From Prauserella endophytica (GTDB lineage: Bacteria > Actinomycetota > Actinomycetes > Mycobacteriales > Pseudonocardiaceae): 64,000 nt of DNA. Positions within the stretch are counted from its first letter, which is position 1; the number at the start of each line of letters is the position of its first letter. This document shows, one piece after another, positions 51,615 to 60,408 of this stretch. The translations under genes were made by a program, and so were the position numbers. The notes under the pieces are model-generated. The model worked only from the letters and a program-made list of their open reading frames with translations. It was not told where the DNA came from and did no database searches. The stretch spans positions 1 through 64,000 of the forward strand of contig NZ_SWMS01000025.1 of NCBI RefSeq assembly GCF_005146945.1, written 5' to 3'.

Positions 51615-52770
51615 TGAGCTCCACGATCGTGATGTCGGGCGGGGCGCCGACCCGCACGGGCGGGCCCCAGAACCCCGCGCCGCGCGTGACGTACATCTTC
51701 GTGTCGCCGAACGTGTAGGACCCGGCGACGGCGCCCTGCTGGAGGCTCACGGCGAGCTCGAACGGCGAGAGTTGCCCGCCGTGCGTGTGCCCGGCGAGCA
51801 TCAGGTCCACGTCGTGTTCGACGGCGCCGGGCACGTCGCGCGGCTGGTGCGCGAGCATGACCACGGCGCGGTCGGCGTCCCTGCCCTCGACGGCCCTGGC
51901 CACGTCGCCGGGGTCCTGCCACTGGTAGCCGGTGTGGTCGTTGATGCCGGCCAGGTGGAACGTCCCGCCGTTGTGCTCGATGTCGACGTGCTCGTTGCGC
52001 AACGGCCGCACGCCCAGTGACGGCAGGTGGTCGAGCCACTGGCGATAGTCCGAGTAGTACTCGTGGTTGCCGGTGACGTAGAACGTGCCGTGTGTGCTGC
52101 GCAGGTCGCCCAGCGGCGCGGCTGCCTCCGCGAGGTGCTTGACGTCGCCGTCCACGAGGTCACCCGCGATGGCGACGACATCGGGCCGCTCGGCGTTGAT
52201 CAGCTCCACGATCCGCTCGGTGAACGAGCGGCCGACGATCGGCCCGAGATGCACGTCGCTGATCAGCGCGATGCGGCAGCCCGCCGCGCGCGGGTCGAGC
52301 CTGCGCAGGGAGATCGGTACCCGCGTCACCGTCGGCGCTCCCGTGGCAACTGTGACGCCGTAGCCGACGAAGCCCGTGGCCACCACGCCCGCCACCGCCG
52401 CGCTGCCCCTGGCCAGCACCACGCGCCTGCTGACGCCCCTCTGCTCGGCGTCCTCGCTCGCGGGCTCCGGCTTCCCACGCACCCAGCGACGCAGGAAGAG
52501 CCGCGGGATCTCCAGCACCAGCAGTGCCAGCAACAGGTAGAAGAACGTCGCCAGCCACAGGTAGCCGGGCCAGGCGAACCACTGCGCGATCGCCGGGTCG
52601 GTGCTCGTGCCCAGCGTGAGCGCGGCGACCATCAGCAGCATCAGCACCACGAGCGCCGCAGTGCCGACCCGGCGGGCGCGCGTGCCGCGTCGGGTGGTGT
52701 CGGCCACCAGACGCTTCCACAGATAGACGTGTACGACAGCGAGCAGGGCGCTCGCCACGAGGATGAACAT
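51607..52770 (-). CDS. membrane-anchored metallophosphoesterase
   Basis: A 387-residue protein with about four N-terminal transmembrane segments (residues 1-100 and 120-140) followed by a calcineurin-like phosphoesterase domain. The metal motifs are ISDVHLGP, AGDLVDGD, TGNHEYY, LAHQP and AGHTHGGQLSP. The family includes enzymes that hydrolyse UDP-sugars, lipids or cyclic nucleotides. The ATG shares one base with the stop of the upstream thioesterase gene, so the two are coupled. Confidence 0.9.
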   Translation of the reverse strand: MFILVASALLAVVHVYLWKRLVADTTRRGTRARRVGTAALVVLMLLMVAALTLGTSTDPAIAQWFAWPGYLWLATFFYLLLALLVLEIPRLFLRRWVRGKPEPASEDAEQRGVSRRVVLARGSAAVAGVVATGFVGYGVTVATGAPTVTRVPISLRRLDPRAAGCRIALISDVHLGPIVGRSFTERIVELINAERPDVVAIAGDLVDGDVKHLAEAAAPLGDLRSTHGTFYVTGNHEYYSDYRQWLDHLPSLGVRPLRNEHVDIEHNGGTFHLAGINDHTGYQWQDPGDVARAVEGRDADRAVVMLAHQPRDVPGAVEHDVDLMLAGHTHGGQLSPFELAVSLQQGAVAGSYTFGDTKMYVTRGAGFWGPPVRVGAPPDITIVELTK

Positions 52771-53348
52771 CAGGGGTTGATGTCCCAGTCCTCGCGTCTG
52801 CGGCGGGCCGACGCGGCGAGCTTGTCCAGCGCGTCCTTGTCGCCGTGTGTCGTGAAGTGCTCGACCCCCACAGTGACGAACAGGCCGCGCGCGCGAACCG
52901 CGACGGGGCCGTCCGCGGCGTCGAGCCTGCCCTCGGCGCTCGCGTAGGTCTTGCGGCCCGCGACGCCGTCCAGCTTCGCCGAGATGAACAGCGTGGAGCC
53001 GACCGGCACCGGCCGCACGAAGTCGGTCTCCAGCTTGGCGGTCACCGCGGGCTTGCGCAGCAGGTTGCCGACCGCCGCGCCGAGGGCCTCGTCGAACGCG
53101 CAGGCCAGCAGCCCGCCGTGCGCCAGCCCTGGTGCGCCCTGGTGGGCCTCGGTGACGGCGAACTCCGACACCACCTCGGCGCCGTCGGTGACCGACGACT
53201 GGAGGTGGAGGCCCACCTCGACCTCGTCCCCGCAGCCGAAGCAGTGCGAGTAGTGCACCCCCAGCTTGCTGCCCGGCTGCGGGGCCTTGGGATGGGGAAC
53301 GGCCGGCTCGGTCTCGACCGGCGGCCAGCTCTGTCCAGCGTTGCTCAC
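52770..53348 (-). CDS. PaaI-type hotdog thioesterase
   Basis: A 192-residue hotdog-fold protein: HQGAPGLAHGGLLACAFDEAL is the PaaI-type active-site helix region and VGSTLFISAKLDG follows. The N-terminus has HCFGCGDE, possibly a small metal site. It likely hydrolyses acyl- or phenylacetyl-type CoA esters. It is upstream of the phosphoesterase with a 1-nt overlap and 9 bases downstream of the MHS transporter. Confidence 0.86.
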   Translation of the reverse strand: MSNAGQSWPPVETEPAVPHPKAPQPGSKLGVHYSHCFGCGDEVEVGLHLQSSVTDGAEVVSEFAVTEAHQGAPGLAHGGLLACAFDEALGAAVGNLLRKPAVTAKLETDFVRPVPVGSTLFISAKLDGVAGRKTYASAEGRLDAADGPVAVRARGLFVTVGVEHFTTHGDKDALDKLAASARRRREDWDINP

Positions 53349-53357
53349 CCGGTCAAG

Positions 53358-54755
53358 TTAGCCGGTTGCCGGTGCGGACGGCGTTGTGGTGCCGCTCTGG
53401 CACTGGCGCGAACTGACGATCCCGCGCATCGAGACGCCCTTGGTCTCCGGCAGGAGCAGCACCGGGACGGTGGCGATCGCGGCGGCTCCCATCAGGTAGA
53501 ACGCCGGCCACAGGGTGTTGCCGGTGGCGTCGACGAGCGAGCCGACGACGTAGGGTGCGGTGCCGGCGAACAGCGCGGTCGACACGTTGTAGCCGATGGA
53601 GAAGGCGCCGTAACGGACCTGTGTGGGGAACATCGCAGGCAGGGTGGACGCGACGACGGCGAGGAACAGCACCAGGCAGGCGCCGATCATCGCCAGGCCG
53701 CCGACGAGCATGCCCGCGTTGACGCCGCCGTTCTCGCCCACGCTGTTCTCCATGAGCGTGAACGCGGGAATCGGGAGCACCAGGAAGCCCGCGCAGCAGG
53801 CGATGAGGATCGGCTTGCGGCCGATTCGGTCCGACAGGCTGCCGATCGGCACGATCACCACGAGCATGGCGAGGATCACGCCCATCACGATCAGCAGCGG
53901 CGCGTCGCCCTCCATGCCGAGCACGTCCTTGAGGTACGTCTCGACGTACGCGAGCATGATCCAGTCACCGACGTTGAGCAGGATCACCAGGCCGATGAGG
54001 TGCAGGATCGACTTCCAGTGCCGGGTGAGCAGCTCCTTCAGCGGCGACTTGGCGACCTTCTTCTGGTTCTCGATCTCGCGGAACACCGGGGTGTCCTCGA
54101 GCTTGTTCCGCAGGTAGAGACCGACGAGCCCGAGCGGGCCGGCGATCAGGAACGGGATGCGCCAGCCCCACTGCTGCATGGCCTCCTCGCCGAGGAGCAC
54201 CGTCGAGAGCGTCACCACGCCCGCGCCGAGGAAGAAGCCGACGAGCGTGCCGAACTCCAGCCAGCTGCCGAGGAAGCCGCGCTTCTTGTTTGGAGCGTAC
54301 TCGGCGATGAACGTGGCCGCGCCGCCGTACTCGCCGCCGGCGGAGAAGCCCTGCAGGGCGCGCAGCAGGATCACGAGCACCGCCGCGGCCGGCCCGATCT
54401 GCTCCCACGACGGCAGCAGGCCGATCGCGAACGTGGAACCCGACATGAGGATGACCGTCAGCGCCAGCACCCGCTGCCTGCCGAGTTTGTCGCCGAGCGG
54501 GCCGAGCACGAAGCTGCCGAACGGCCGGATGACGAACGTCACCGCGAGCACCGCGAAGGTCGCGAGGGCCCCCTCCGTCGTGCTGCTCGCGTTGAAGAAG
54601 ACCTGGCCGAGGATGGCAGGCATGAAGCCGAAGACGCCGAAGTCGTACCACTCGATGCAGTTGCCCATCGCCGAACCGGCGACGGCCTTGCGGACGTCTT
54701 TCGGATCTGGTTCATAGGTCGCACCCTGTGGGCGGGGTGCTGCGTCCTCCGGCAT
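53358..54755 (-). CDS. MFS transporter, metabolite:H+ symporter (MHS) family
   Basis: A 465-residue transporter with 12 hydrophobic segments. MHS signatures are present: GNCIEWYDFGVFGF in helix 1, PLGDKLGRQRVLALTV in loop 2-3, RALQGFSAGGEYGG in helix 4, and LSDRIGRKPILI in the second half. Family members import proline/betaine, citrate, alpha-ketoglutarate or shikimate. Its substrate is not determinable. It leads a minus-strand operon with the thioesterase and phosphoesterase. Confidence 0.9.
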   Translation of the reverse strand: MPEDAAPRPQGATYEPDPKDVRKAVAGSAMGNCIEWYDFGVFGFMPAILGQVFFNASSTTEGALATFAVLAVTFVIRPFGSFVLGPLGDKLGRQRVLALTVILMSGSTFAIGLLPSWEQIGPAAAVLVILLRALQGFSAGGEYGGAATFIAEYAPNKKRGFLGSWLEFGTLVGFFLGAGVVTLSTVLLGEEAMQQWGWRIPFLIAGPLGLVGLYLRNKLEDTPVFREIENQKKVAKSPLKELLTRHWKSILHLIGLVILLNVGDWIMLAYVETYLKDVLGMEGDAPLLIVMGVILAMLVVIVPIGSLSDRIGRKPILIACCAGFLVLPIPAFTLMENSVGENGGVNAGMLVGGLAMIGACLVLFLAVVASTLPAMFPTQVRYGAFSIGYNVSTALFAGTAPYVVGSLVDATGNTLWPAFYLMGAAAIATVPVLLLPETKGVSMRGIVSSRQCQSGTTTPSAPATG

Positions 54756-54853
54756 TGGGGACCTCCCGGCACTGGCTTGCGTTGTTCAGTCAGTGTCGGA
54801 AAATTTCAACCTTGGTGCCACTTGGGCAACGGCTTTTGTCCGGAAGATGACGA

Positions 54854-54883
54854 GGCGCCGGGAGACATGGATCTCCCGGCGCC
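54854..54883. terminator. hairpin terminator between the L,D-transpeptidase and MHS transporter genes
   Basis: GGCGCCGGGAGA (54854-54865) pairs perfectly with TCTCCCGGCGCC (54872-54883) across a 6-base loop. It lies 15 bases beyond the transpeptidase stop on the minus strand. There is no T run, as is usual for actinomycete terminators. Confidence 0.7.
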
Positions 54884-54897
54884 CCTTCGATCGCTCG

Positions 54898-56109
54898 TCA
54901 CCCGTTCAACGCCGACATGGAGGTCCACTCCTCCCAGGAGTAGGTCCAGTCGTGGTAGTCGCCGTCCTCGGGGCCGAGTTGCTGAGTGCTGCCCTCGATC
55001 TCCACCGGGTCGCCGATGAGCGCGCTGTCGAAATACTCCTTGGCGTTGGCGTCGGACAGGTTGATGCAGCCGTGGGAGACGTTGTTGGACCCCTGATCGC
55101 CGACCGACCACGGCGCCGCGTGCGTGAACTCGCCGTTGTTCGAGATCCGCACGGCCCAGCTCACCTCGAAGTCCTCGTACCCGTAGCCGGGGTTGTTCAT
55201 GAAGTACGTCGAGTGCTTGCTCATCACCACGTGCGTGCCGCTGTGCGTGACGCGACCCGGATCGGAGTCGAGCCCGAAGCTCGCCGGGTAGTCGGAGACC
55301 AGCTGACCGTCCCGGTACACCTGCATCCGGTGGGTCTGGGTGTTGGCCTTCACGACCTGAGAGCGGCCGATGGTGAAGTTGGAGGTCAGGTCGGCCTCCC
55401 CGTAGGCGCCGTCACCCATCGACACCCCGTAGATCAGCGCCTTGACCGCGACCTGTGTGCCCGGCTGCCAGTACTCCTTCGGCCGCCAGTGCACCGACGT
55501 GTCGCTCTCCAGCCAGGCCCACGAGCCCTCGGTCTTCGGGGTGGTCTCCACCGACAGCGCCCGCTCGACGGCGGCCTTGTCGGTGACCGGGCTGTCGAAG
55601 GTCAGCGTGATCGGCATGGCGATGCCGTACGTCTTGCCGTCGCCGACGTTCAGCCGCCCGCCCATGGTCGCCGAGGGAGACACCGTGGTGAACGAGCCGG
55701 CGATCGGCGTCGTCTCGCCCTCGGAGTTCACAGCGGTGCCCGACCACGTGTACGTCTTGTCGTACCCGAGCGGCTCGGTGACCGACCAGCTCCGCTTGTC
55801 GCCGGCGAGCTCGCCCGCGACCTCTTTGCCCTCCGGGTTCTTCAGTGCCACCGTCTCGATGGTGCCGTCGGTGACCGAGACCTTGACAGGGTCGCGTGGT
55901 CCGACGCCCTGCGCACCGTCGGCGGGCTGCGCGACGACCTTGGCCGGAGCGGACTGGTCGTCGGCTTCTCCTTGTTGCTGAGGGCTTTCTCCTCCGCTGC
56001 CCTCACCCGAGCATGCGGTGAGCGCCAGCAGGAACGCCAGTACGAGCGCCAGCAGCCCGCCGGTGCGCCCGCCGCGTCCGAACCACGGCCCCCGGTGTTG
56101 GTGTGTCAT
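54898..56109 (-). CDS. lipoprotein L,D-transpeptidase (YkuD) with Ig-like domains
   Basis: A 403-residue exported lipoprotein (lipobox LTAC) that would form 3-3 crosslinks in peptidoglycan, like mycobacterial LdtMt2. After the lipobox come two Ig-like domains (VAQPADGAQGVGPRDPVKV and TFDSPVTDKAAVERALSV regions), then the catalytic YkuD domain with SHGCINLSD, catalytic Cys about residue 348 and a preceding HSGTHVV. A C-terminal Trp/Tyr-rich tail (HDWTYSWEEW) is typical. ATG 56109 has AAGGGGG eight bases upstream; ATG 56115 is also possible. A CRP-like palindrome lies 75 bases upstream. Confidence 0.93.
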   Translation of the reverse strand: MTHQHRGPWFGRGGRTGGLLALVLAFLLALTACSGEGSGGESPQQQGEADDQSAPAKVVAQPADGAQGVGPRDPVKVSVTDGTIETVALKNPEGKEVAGELAGDKRSWSVTEPLGYDKTYTWSGTAVNSEGETTPIAGSFTTVSPSATMGGRLNVGDGKTYGIAMPITLTFDSPVTDKAAVERALSVETTPKTEGSWAWLESDTSVHWRPKEYWQPGTQVAVKALIYGVSMGDGAYGEADLTSNFTIGRSQVVKANTQTHRMQVYRDGQLVSDYPASFGLDSDPGRVTHSGTHVVMSKHSTYFMNNPGYGYEDFEVSWAVRISNNGEFTHAAPWSVGDQGSNNVSHGCINLSDANAKEYFDSALIGDPVEIEGSTQQLGPEDGDYHDWTYSWEEWTSMSALNG

Positions 56110-56183
56110 GTTCATTGCCCCCTTGATCTCCCCGTGTACCCCCACTGACGCCCGGTGAAAGCCGTTCGTTGCACCGGGAAAAA

Positions 56184-56199
56184 TGTGACTGCCATCACA
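56184..56199. promoter_or_regulatory. perfect CRP-like operator upstream of the L,D-transpeptidase gene
   Basis: TGTGA and TCACA separated by six bases (56184-56199) match the CRP consensus exactly in both half-sites; actinobacterial CRP (Cmr/GlxR) uses the same GTGA-N6-TCAC pattern. It lies about 75 bases before the minus-strand transpeptidase start, and further from the plus-strand cspA. The remaining interval to 56565 is otherwise plain. Confidence 0.6.
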
Positions 56200-56565
56200 T
56201 CCAGTGGGGTTGTAGTTCAGCTGTACGGGCGATGGTGCGGTTCCGCTCCGTGAGTGGACGCCGGGCTGCTGGGCGCTACCGTCACCCCGCTGGAAGGGTT
56301 GATCGCCGGAGGCGCGGACTATGCAACCTCCCGGAGAAGAGTCCGCCCAGTCGGACCAACCTGAGATTGCGGGGTTCGCAAACGGCCGGTAGCCGGTAGG
56401 CTGCCGGGTGGCCGTCGTTTTGCGTGTTAGTGGCTTCACACTCGCGGAACTTCTGACGCGAGCCCTGAGCCGCCGCGCTCTTTGCTCGTCTCGTTGGAAC
56501 CGCCCGGGACGGCCAGGACATCGCTTCGGCGGTGTTCATGCGGAACAGCAACGAGGAGTAAAACG

Positions 56566-56769
56566 GTGGCGCAAGGCACTGTGAAGTGGTTCAACGCCGA
56601 GAAGGGCTTCGGCTTCATCGCCCAGGACGGCGGCGAGGGCGACGTGTTCGTCCACTACTCGGAGATCGAGGGTCGCGGCTTCCGCACGCTCGAGGAGAAC
56701 CAGCGAGTGGAGTTCGAGGTCGGCCAGGGTCAGAAGGGGCCGCAGGCCCAGAAGGTTCGCGCTCTCTAA
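56566..56769 (+). CDS. cold-shock protein, CspA family
   Basis: A 67-residue OB-fold RNA chaperone with the RNP1 motif KGFGFI and RNP2 motif VFVHY, as in all CspA proteins. GTG 56566 is preceded by ACGAGGAG. The untranslated leader before it is long and mostly free of other genes, as is usual for csp genes controlled by RNA structure. A strong terminator follows the stop. Confidence 0.95.
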   Translation: MAQGTVKWFNAEKGFGFIAQDGGEGDVFVHYSEIEGRGFRTLEENQRVEFEVGQGQKGPQAQKVRAL

Positions 56770-56789
56770 GCGCGTCACCCCCTGACTGC

Positions 56790-56826
56790 ATCGAGCCCCC
56801 GGCGGAGTTTCCGCCGGGGGCTCGAT
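56790..56826. terminator. strong terminator hairpin after cspA
   Basis: A perfect stem of about 17 bp (ATCGAGCCCCCGGCGGA paired with its complement, 56790-56806 and 56810-56826) with a 3-base loop. It lies 21 bases after the cspA stop codon. Confidence 0.85.
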
Positions 56827-56853
56827 CGTTTCGCGTCGGTGTGTCCGCGCCTG

Positions 56854-57297
56854 TCAGCCGAGGCCGCCGCGGAGGGGCTGCTCCCACTGCTGACGGTCGA
56901 AGACGTACTGGTCGGTCTGCGGTTCGGGGTCGGGCGCCTGCGCGCGGCGCGGCTGGCGCAGGTCGGACGCGGCCTGCGCCTCCCACGCGAGACGCTCCAG
57001 CACCCATTCCTGGGCGAGCGCCTGCGGCGAGGTGCCGCGCTCGATGGCGAGGTCCTTCAGTTGCTGGCTGGCGATGAGGTTCATGCGGAGCTGGTAGACC
57101 TGCGCATCACCGAAGCGCCTGCCGGACCCGGTGCTCTCCGGGTCGGTCTCGGGCGCCAGTGCCGCGAGGTAGCTCGTCAGCTCGTGGTCTTCGGCGGCGG
57201 GGTCCGCGTCCTGTGTGGCGGCGCCGCGGTGTCGACCGCCGTTCACTGCCTTGAGGTTGGTGCGGCTGCTGAGCCGTCCGAATGAGGGAAGAGGCAC
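56854..57297 (-). CDS. small protein of unknown function, possible ribbon-helix-helix type
   Basis: A hydrophilic protein of about 147 residues. The segment YQLRMNLIASQQLKDLAIER, then GTSPQALAQEWVLERLAWEA, looks like a ribbon-helix-helix or other small DNA-binding helix pair. The rest is disordered and acidic. The start is uncertain: GTG 57297 gives MPLPSFGRLSSRTNLKAV without a clear ribosome site, and the frame stays open to 57582. It converges on the cspA terminator. Confidence 0.6.
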   Translation of the reverse strand: MPLPSFGRLSSRTNLKAVNGGRHRGAATQDADPAAEDHELTSYLAALAPETDPESTGSGRRFGDAQVYQLRMNLIASQQLKDLAIERGTSPQALAQEWVLERLAWEAQAASDLRQPRRAQAPDPEPQTDQYVFDRQQWEQPLRGGLG

Positions 57298-57786
57298 CCG
57301 GACACGATAACGGTTGTGTCTCGGCCGCGATACGCCTGTGACCCTACCCACACCGCGTGTCGCGCTCTTTTCTCCGAAGTTGTGCCATCTGGAGTAGTCG
57401 CTTACCTGCCTGGCGCAGCAGGTGAATGCATTCTGTAGCCGACGGTCGTTTCCCAATGGGCAAGATCGAATTGGTGTGGAAATGGAGAGGCCCCCGCGCC
57501 AGGGGGAGGAACGCGGGGGCCGGAGGGGATCTCCACAGGCGCTGACCGGGGGTGTGTCAGCACGATGATTGTTACATGACATGGCCGGGCGCCGCGAGTG
57601 TTGCGTCCGAAAAAGGGCTCCGACCTGTCATTTCTCCGTTGCCGGAGCGACATTTCCGAACTGTCCCCGAATGGCCGCTCAAGTCCACGCAGCGTGCTTG
57701 GAGCTTCACTCTGCGGGGGGCTGTCGAGGGGTTCCCGTGCTGGCTAGCCTCGCGGCCAAGGTGATCCAGAAGCCCCAGGAGGAACC
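57298..57786. other. divergent intergenic region with one GC-rich hairpin
   Basis: About 490 bases between two divergent small genes. It contains the inverted repeat GGCCCCCGCG / CGCGGGGGCC (57489-57498 and 57512-57521) around a 13-base loop. That hairpin could end a short RNA or be part of a leader. No gene or named RNA family was recognised. Confidence 0.45.
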
Positions 57787-58035
57787 ATGAGCGGGTCTGT
57801 GGAAGTGCGGCAGTTCCTCCTTCGTTACGAGGGAGAAGGGCAGGGTGCCGGGCTCGGCGGCGTGCCGGCGCAGCGGGCCGGGCAGGCCGACGCTCCGCGG
57901 GTCTCCGACGACCAGGTGCGAAGGGCGAGGCTCGCCGTGGCGCGAGGAGCCCGTGGGATCGAAGACTGCGCCCAGTTGCTGGACATGCTGGGACTAAAGC
58001 CTGACGACGACGGCAACGCGCCGGTGCAGCGCTAG
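57787..58035 (+). CDS. small protein of unknown function, 82 residues
   Basis: An 82-residue protein, MSGSVEVRQFLLRYEGEGQG, then a disordered middle and a helical C-terminal half (VSDDQVRRARLAVARGARGI, EDCAQLLDMLGLKPDD). The ATG has a strong AGGAGGAACC ribosome site, which supports real expression. No domain is recognised. A structured intergenic segment follows. Confidence 0.7.
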   Translation: MSGSVEVRQFLLRYEGEGQGAGLGGVPAQRAGQADAPRVSDDQVRRARLAVARGARGIEDCAQLLDMLGLKPDDDGNAPVQR

Positions 58036-58071
58036 CAGCGCGCTGGACAACCGCTGCCTACTGCGCGACGC

Positions 58072-58156
58072 CCAGACGGCGCCTCGCCACGCTGTCGGAA
58101 AGCCCGAGTACGACCCGGTACGAGGACTTCCCCCGCCTTGCGAGGCCGCCGTCTGG
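58072..58156. ncRNA. structured intergenic RNA candidate
   Basis: CCAGACGGCGCCTCGC (58072-58087) pairs with GCGAGGCCGCCGTCTGG (58140-58156), a 16-bp stem with a single bulged base, enclosing 52 bases that contain smaller dyads. No reading frame explains this pairing. It lies 36 bases after the small gene and upstream of a tRNA cluster. It may be a non-coding RNA or a 3' processing structure. Confidence 0.4.
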
Positions 58157-58219
58157 ATCGCCGCTCGCTACGGGCGGGTTCTTCAGGGCACTCCTAGGCG
58201 TTGTGTGCCGGGCCCCCAG

Positions 58220-58260
58220 GCTGCCCAGGTGCACACCCCCTGGTCGTGCACCTGGGCAGC
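58220..58260. terminator. strong hairpin, probable terminator
   Basis: GCTGCCCAGGTGCAC (58220-58234) pairs perfectly with GTGCACCTGGGCAGC (58246-58260) around an 11-base loop. It follows the structured segment at 58072-58156 and would end either the small gene's transcript or an independent RNA. Confidence 0.7.
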
Positions 58261-58558
58261 ACGAGGCTCAAGTTACTGGTCCAGACCCTCACGGGGCAAT
58301 TGATTGCCGGTGGCAACAGTGTTTCGCCACAGGGTCTTTCGCTTTCGTAAACGTGACGACAAGGTTTTCGTAACGCTGTTGTCCCGTGCGGGCCCCCGCC
58401 GGGGCCTGCCGGTGCTCGCTCGGGCCGGAGGAGGGTTTGTGCAGGTCAGAGTTGATGGGGTACCCGCTGTGAATGGGGTTGTGGGGGTGTCCTAGACTAG
58501 TCATCGCTCCCAGGGAAAGACCTGAGAGCGCGGTCGGTCGGTTCGCCGAACTGGCCGG

Positions 58559-58631
58559 GCTCCCATCGTCTAGCGGCCTAGGACTCCGCCCTTTCAAGGC
58601 GGCAACGCGGGTTCGAATCCCGTTGGGAGTA
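58559..58631 (+). tRNA. tRNA-Glu (anticodon TTC)
   Basis: A full cloverleaf can be drawn: acceptor GCTCCCA with TGGGAGT, anticodon stem CCGCC / GGCGG with loop CTTTCAA (TTC at the anticodon), and T arm GCGGG-TTCGAAT-CCCGT. CCA is not encoded. It is the first of three tightly spaced tRNA genes. Confidence 0.96.
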
Positions 58632-58644
58632 CGCAACACGGTAA

Positions 58645-58721
58645 GGCCCTGTGGCGCAGTTGGTTAGCGCGTCGCCCTGTCACGGCGAAGGTCGCGGGTT
58701 CGAGTCCCGTCAGGGTCGCCA
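58645..58721 (+). tRNA. tRNA-Asp (anticodon GTC)
   Basis: Acceptor GGCCCTG pairs with CAGGGTC, the anticodon stem TCGCC / GGCGA holds loop CTGTCAC (GTC), and the T arm is GCGGG-TTCGAGT-CCCGT. GCCA at the 3' end means CCA is encoded. It lies 13 bases after tRNA-Glu. Confidence 0.96.
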
Positions 58722-58749
58722 GAGCGTTCGGCTGGAAGCCGGCGTATCC

Positions 58750-58823
58750 GGCCAGGTAGCTCAGTTGGTACGAGCGTCCGCCTGAAAAGCGGAAGGTCGC
58801 CGGTTCGACCCCGGCCCTGGCCA
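58750..58823 (+). tRNA. tRNA-Phe (anticodon GAA)
   Basis: Acceptor GGCCAGG pairs with CCTGGCC, the anticodon stem TCCGC / GCGGA holds loop CTGAAAA (GAA), and the T arm is GCCGG-TTCGACC-CCGGC. CCA is not encoded. It is the third gene of the cluster and is followed by a terminator hairpin. Confidence 0.96.
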
Positions 58824-58839
58824 CTCCCTCTACCTGCGA

Positions 58840-58873
58840 AAACGGCCCCCGTCGACCCCGGCGGGGGCCGTTT
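58840..58873. terminator. terminator of the tRNA cluster
   Basis: AAACGGCCCCCG (58840-58851) pairs with CGGGGGCCGTTT (58862-58873) across a 10-base loop, ending in a T run. It is 17 bases after tRNA-Phe. Confidence 0.9.
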
Positions 58874-59688
58874 CATCTGTGGTCGTCTCAGTCCTCGTCT
58901 CATTTGCCTTTGCCGCTACGCCCGCTGCCGCCGAGCGAGCCTCTCCGGTCGACGTCTCGGCAGACACAGGTTCTGCCACGTATCTCCACTTCTCGCCGCT
59001 GAGATTGGCACAGGGGGCCTCCCAGACGCGCGGGGTGGACCATCACAGCCCGTGTGCGGCGCTACGGGAAGTGGGCGCCGGGATGCTCGGCGAGGACGGA
59101 GTGCCTGCCGAGCGGGCTGTTCGCGTACACCAGGGCAGGGCACGGCGGCAGCAGTTGCAGATCAGGAATGCCGCCCGGGCCGCATCAGCGCCGCCGCTCG
59201 CTACGCAATTTGCGTACTGCCGCAGAATCATGTGGTGGACGCCTCCGTGTCCGTGGCCAAGCTCGCCGAGAAGGAACCAGGCTCCCTCGATCCCGGCGGC
59301 TCAATCCCGTAGTGGGTCCGGCACCGTTACCAGCGCTGCGCAACGCGACGAGCGCTCTTCAACGTCGCGCGCGGTCTCGATCGTGGCCAGTAGCGGTGGA
59401 GCGTTAGCGCGATTCCCGAGCCAAGTCGTAGTCCGTCGCGGGCCAGCTCGCCGAGGCGGCCGAGTGGCACCCGCGACACCGTTCCTGCCTGGTGCGGGTC
59501 CGAACCATCGCCCACCTGATCAGCGCTTGCCTCCGGCGGCAGACGTAGAGGTGCGCGCTGTCCGGGGCAGCGGTCAGGGGACCACAAAGTCGTTGCTGTT
59601 TGTGCGTTGACGAGCACGGAACTGCGCGTGACGTTCGAGTTCTCACTCGGAAGCCACTGGACTGAGCACATCCGAACCGGAGCTAGCC
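58874..59688. other. accessory stretch without recognisable genes
   Basis: About 815 bases directly behind the tRNA cluster. Composition is less GC-biased by codon position than in the core genes, and the open frames on both strands have no ribosome sites or domains. It is probably decayed DNA at a common insertion site. No intact tRNA-Phe fragment, integrase start or repeat was found here. Confidence 0.5.
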
Positions 59689-60339
59689 ATGCGAAAGATC
59701 ATGGCCACGTTGGCGCTCGCATCCGTTGCGGGCCTCGGCGCGGCGGCGTGCAGCGACAACGAAACCAGCGGAGGGCAGCGGCCGCAGCCTGCAGCAGCAC
59801 CACCCCAAGTATCACCAACTGGCAGCGGGCCAGACGAGTTCGACACTGGCATCATCAACCCGTGGGACACCAACAGGCGCGGTCACGTTCCCCTGTCCGT
59901 GGGCGAGTCGTTCACGCTCCCTTCCGCGCTCGGCGCGGCCGGTGACGCAACCTTCACACTCACCGGCCTCCGGCCCAACCCGCCGTGCGACCCCGAGACC
60001 GCGTCGTACGGCGAGAACCCGGACAACATCATGGCGCTCGACTTCCGGGTTAAGACCGGCAATGATCCCGAAACGAAGGACTGGCTCACTGAACTGTTCG
60101 CCGCTCCCACGTTCAAGGAACTCTCGCCCGACGGAGTCAGCCGCGAACCGCCCGGCCGCGGGTACCTGATCGGCTGCCTGGCTGACGTGGGTACTGACCC
60201 GTGGAGCTTCGGGCAGAATCAGGCCTACGAAGTCACCCTGGAAACCGGTGTGAGCCAACCGCAGGGCGCGACGCTGATCTTCCAGAACGTAAACCACGAG
60301 TACTACGGGGGACCGGCCGGTTGGGAGATCACCTACTGA
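59689..60339 (+). CDS. putative lipoprotein of unknown function
   Basis: A 216-residue exported protein. The signal ends with the lipobox GAAAC (residues MATLALASVAGLGAAACSDN). After a Pro/Gln-rich linker follows a beta-rich domain (FTLPSALGAAGDATFTLTGL, ALDFRVKTGN, YEVTLETGVSQPQGATLIFQ) similar in outline to the immunoglobulin-like lipoproteins often annotated as DUF4352. It lies in the accessory segment and has no partner gene. A ribosome site upstream is weak. Confidence 0.65.
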   Translation: MRKIMATLALASVAGLGAAACSDNETSGGQRPQPAAAPPQVSPTGSGPDEFDTGIINPWDTNRRGHVPLSVGESFTLPSALGAAGDATFTLTGLRPNPPCDPETASYGENPDNIMALDFRVKTGNDPETKDWLTELFAAPTFKELSPDGVSREPPGRGYLIGCLADVGTDPWSFGQNQAYEVTLETGVSQPQGATLIFQNVNHEYYGGPAGWEITY

Positions 60340-60408
60340 TAGTGGCAACGTGAACGAGTGGCTTTGGCCAGGCAGACCACGCCATCGCCCGCCACAGTAG
60401 CTTTCTGA

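Noticed and set aside
57552-57790. Small frames upstream of the 82-residue protein
   Set aside because: They lack ribosome sites and overlap the probable promoter of the better-supported gene at 57787.
58879-59610. A 243-codon frame after the tRNA cluster with a signal-like start
   Set aside because: The apparent signal peptide begins inside the terminator region and the rest is low-information sequence without codon bias.
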